A stretch of DNA of 64,000 bases from Vibrio methylphosphonaticus (GTDB taxonomy: Bacteria; Pseudomonadota; Gammaproteobacteria; Enterobacterales; Vibrionaceae), in contig NZ_JAMKMS010000003.1 in the NCBI RefSeq assembly GCF_023634655.1, forward strand, positions 124,001 through 188,000, written 5' to 3'. Each line of letters begins with the position of its first letter. Positions within the stretch are counted from its first letter, which is position 1. A program made the translations under genes and the position numbers. The notes beneath the pieces are model-generated. The model ran no database searches. It saw nothing but the letters and a program-made list of their open reading frames with translations, and was not told the DNA's origin. Of this stretch, positions 62,695-64,000 are shown piece by piece.

Positions 62695-64000
62695 ATGACC
62701 TATGAAAATCATCAAAATGAGTTAGCTCTCTTAGAAGCGTTATTGGCTGATAAAGATAAGCAACTCACTGAACTTGAATCCACCGTATTGACTCTTCGCC
62801 AATCGCTCGGCGAGAGTGAATCGAACGTACTCACACTTCGCCAGTCTCTAAACGAGAGCGAAATAACCATCCAATCTCTGGTTGAAAAACTCAACCTAGC
62901 GCGGCGTAAACGCTTTGGTAGCAGTAGTGAAACTATGCCCCCTCAGGACTTAGAGTTCAATGAGGCGGAGACTCATGCCGATACGACAGGTGAAGAGGAA
63001 GCGCCCGATAATCCGAATGATGACGCCTCGGAAGCGGAAAACCCTTCATCCGAGACAAAATGTCGTGGTCGCCCAAAGCTTCCCGAAGACCTGCCACGAA
63101 AGCGAGTCGTGGTGGACATACCAGAATCAGAAAAAACCTGCTCGTGTTGTCAGTCGATACTCTGCAGGATGGGGCAAAGCACCAGTGAGAAACTGGTGTA
63201 TATCCCGGCCAAGTTGTATGTCGAAGTCACTGAAAGACCCAAATACGTCTGCCGTCAATGTGATGCGTTAGGAGAGAAGAGTGTTGTTGCAATGGCTCCA
63301 CCGCCGGCATCGATTATCCCGAAAAGCATCGCGACGCCCTCTTTGCTTGCGCAAATTATCACGAACAAATACCACTATGCCCTGCCTCTCTATCGTCAAG
63401 AATCGCTGTTCAGACAATATGGGCTAGCGCTCAGCCGAAAAACGATGAGTCAGTGGATACTGCGTTGCGCTGATAAGGTCGAGCCGTTAATCGCCTTACT
63501 GAAAGAAACCCTCCTTGCTCAAGATGTTCTGTTCGCTGACGAGACCACGTTGACCGTGCTCGATGACGAAAGAAAGAAAAGTTACATCTGGTTGTATGGG
63601 AGTGGTCCAGACCGGGGCGGTAATGCGCAATCTCCCGGTATCGTCTTGTTCGACTATCAGGAAGGGAGTCGGGGGCACCACTGCCCTGAATCGTACCTGT
63701 CAAACTACACTGGATACCTTCATGTTGATGGGTATAAAGCATATGAAAAGACAGCAGCGAAGTTGGTGGGTTGCTGGGCTCATGCAAGACGTAAGTTCAT
63801 AGAGGCAGAGCAGAGCCAACCAAAAGGCAAGCAAGGAAAAGGGGGTAAAATCCAGTGGGCAGTCAGTTGGTTCCAAAAGCTCTATCGTGTTGAACAAGCA
63901 CTCAAAGATAAGACGAGGGAAGAGCGATATGTTACCCGCCAATCAAAGACTCAGTCTCTGCTCAATGAGTTCAAGGCGTGGTTAGATAAATCGGTCACTC
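62695..64000 (+). CDS. tnpC: IS66 DDE transposase TnpC (partial, runs off the window)
   Basis: The frame opens at 62695 (MTYENHQNELALLEALLADK) and stays open to the end of the window, about 435 codons. It has an N-terminal coiled coil with two LTLRQSL-ESE repeats, the LNLARRKRFGSSSE basic block, a CSCCQ/CRQCD zinc site, and the catalytic Asp residues in LFADETTLTV and LHVDGYKAY. The third acidic residue is beyond the window. Nothing in the visible part is broken. Confidence 0.9.
   Translation, partial: MTYENHQNELALLEALLADKDKQLTELESTVLTLRQSLGESESNVLTLRQSLNESEITIQSLVEKLNLARRKRFGSSSETMPPQDLEFNEAETHADTTGEEEAPDNPNDDASEAENPSSETKCRGRPKLPEDLPRKRVVVDIPESEKTCSCCQSILCRMGQSTSEKLVYIPAKLYVEVTERPKYVCRQCDALGEKSVVAMAPPPASIIPKSIATPSLLAQIITNKYHYALPLYRQESLFRQYGLALSRKTMSQWILRCADKVEPLIALLKETLLAQDVLFADETTLTVLDDERKKSYIWLYGSGPDRGGNAQSPGIVLFDYQEGSRGHHCPESYLSNYTGYLHVDGYKAYEKTAAKLVGCWAHARRKFIEAEQSQPKGKQGKGGKIQWAVSWFQKLYRVEQALKDKTREERYVTRQSKTQSLLNEFKAWLDKSVT

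Larger units (their letters stand above)
61851..64000 (+). mobile_element. IS66-family element, right end outside window
   Basis: The left terminal repeat begins gtaagcgtctttaaatcg at 61851, the usual IS66 tip. Three genes (tnpA, tnpB, tnpC) follow in standard order; the element runs past 64000. The 61599-61850 stretch before it has no gene. Confidence 0.88.

Overview
The window looks like Vibrio (or a close Vibrionaceae) accessory DNA. Base composition is moderate to low GC, the gene families are Vibrio-like, and a partial tRNA-Gly(TCC) closely resembles the gamma-proteobacterial gene. This is inferred from gene content only; no database was consulted. The window is a mosaic of metabolic cargo, mobile elements and many broken genes.

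1-9.9 kb holds a catabolic patch: an Old Yellow Enzyme/2,4-dienoyl-CoA reductase-like flavoenzyme, two paralogous LysR regulators, two paralogous outer-membrane beta-barrel-like proteins, a secreted SxxK serine hydrolase and a lipoprotein amidohydrolase. 9.9-15.5 kb is decayed. A nickel/peptide-type binding-protein gene is frameshifted and joined by deletion to a beheaded HupE/UreJ gene; a second HupE-like gene is intact; a LysR gene has an internal deletion. Then come an IS3-family remnant and the 3' end of a large recombinase gene.

15.6-39.4 kb is a glycyl-radical-enzyme bacterial microcompartment (GRM) locus. The leftward cluster runs from 33.6 kb to 18.6 kb: alcohol dehydrogenase, PduL, EutJ-like chaperone, PduM-like protein, EutN-type pentamer, HbpS-like protein, acetate kinase, PduS, PduT, BMC-H, PduB, CoA-acylating aldehyde dehydrogenase, GrpU-like BMC-H, DJ-1/PfpI protein, glycyl radical enzyme and its activase. 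An IS6-family relic separates these from a second Fe-alcohol dehydrogenase and a short-chain dehydrogenase. Diverging from the main cluster is an aquaglyceroporin gene. Upstream lie a BMC-H with a histone-H1-like basic tail, a SAM synthetase paralog, and a PocR-domain histidine kinase/AraC-type response regulator pair with a perfect FNR-type palindrome in front. PocR sensing, PduB/PduT/PduS/PduL relatives, a diol facilitator and the lack of any B12 diol-dehydratase genes point to B12-independent anaerobic 1,2-propanediol use. The predicted flow is diol to propionaldehyde, then to propionyl-CoA and propionate (ATP) or to propanol (NAD+ recycling). Choline or another GRE substrate is less likely but not excluded.

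39.7-48.3 kb is a mobility zone. An excisionase-like gene, a frameshifted Xre regulator and a 44-bp tRNA-Gly 3' fragment mark one integrative element. A translationally coupled three-gene operon (192-aa protein, 740-aa tyrosine-recombinase-fold protein without its catalytic Tyr, 997-aa intact tyrosine recombinase) marks another, resembling GInt/SE-type elements. The recombinase 3' end and the non-coding sequence after it are repeated in the same orientation at 14.7-15.5 kb. The roughly 32-kb interval between the two ends is therefore a plausible unit carrying the whole microcompartment as cargo.

48.4-61 kb has a DksA/TraR-like zinc-finger protein, a small unknown protein, a truncated glgC fused tail-to-tail to a broken lipoprotein gene, and a polysaccharide-use cluster: sulfatase, GH3 enzyme, two paralogous alpha/alpha-barrel glycosidase-like proteins flanking a KdgM/OmpG-like porin, and a divergent ExoP-like lipoprotein. 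61.1-64 kb holds a frameshifted IS200/IS605 element and an IS66 element that runs off the window.
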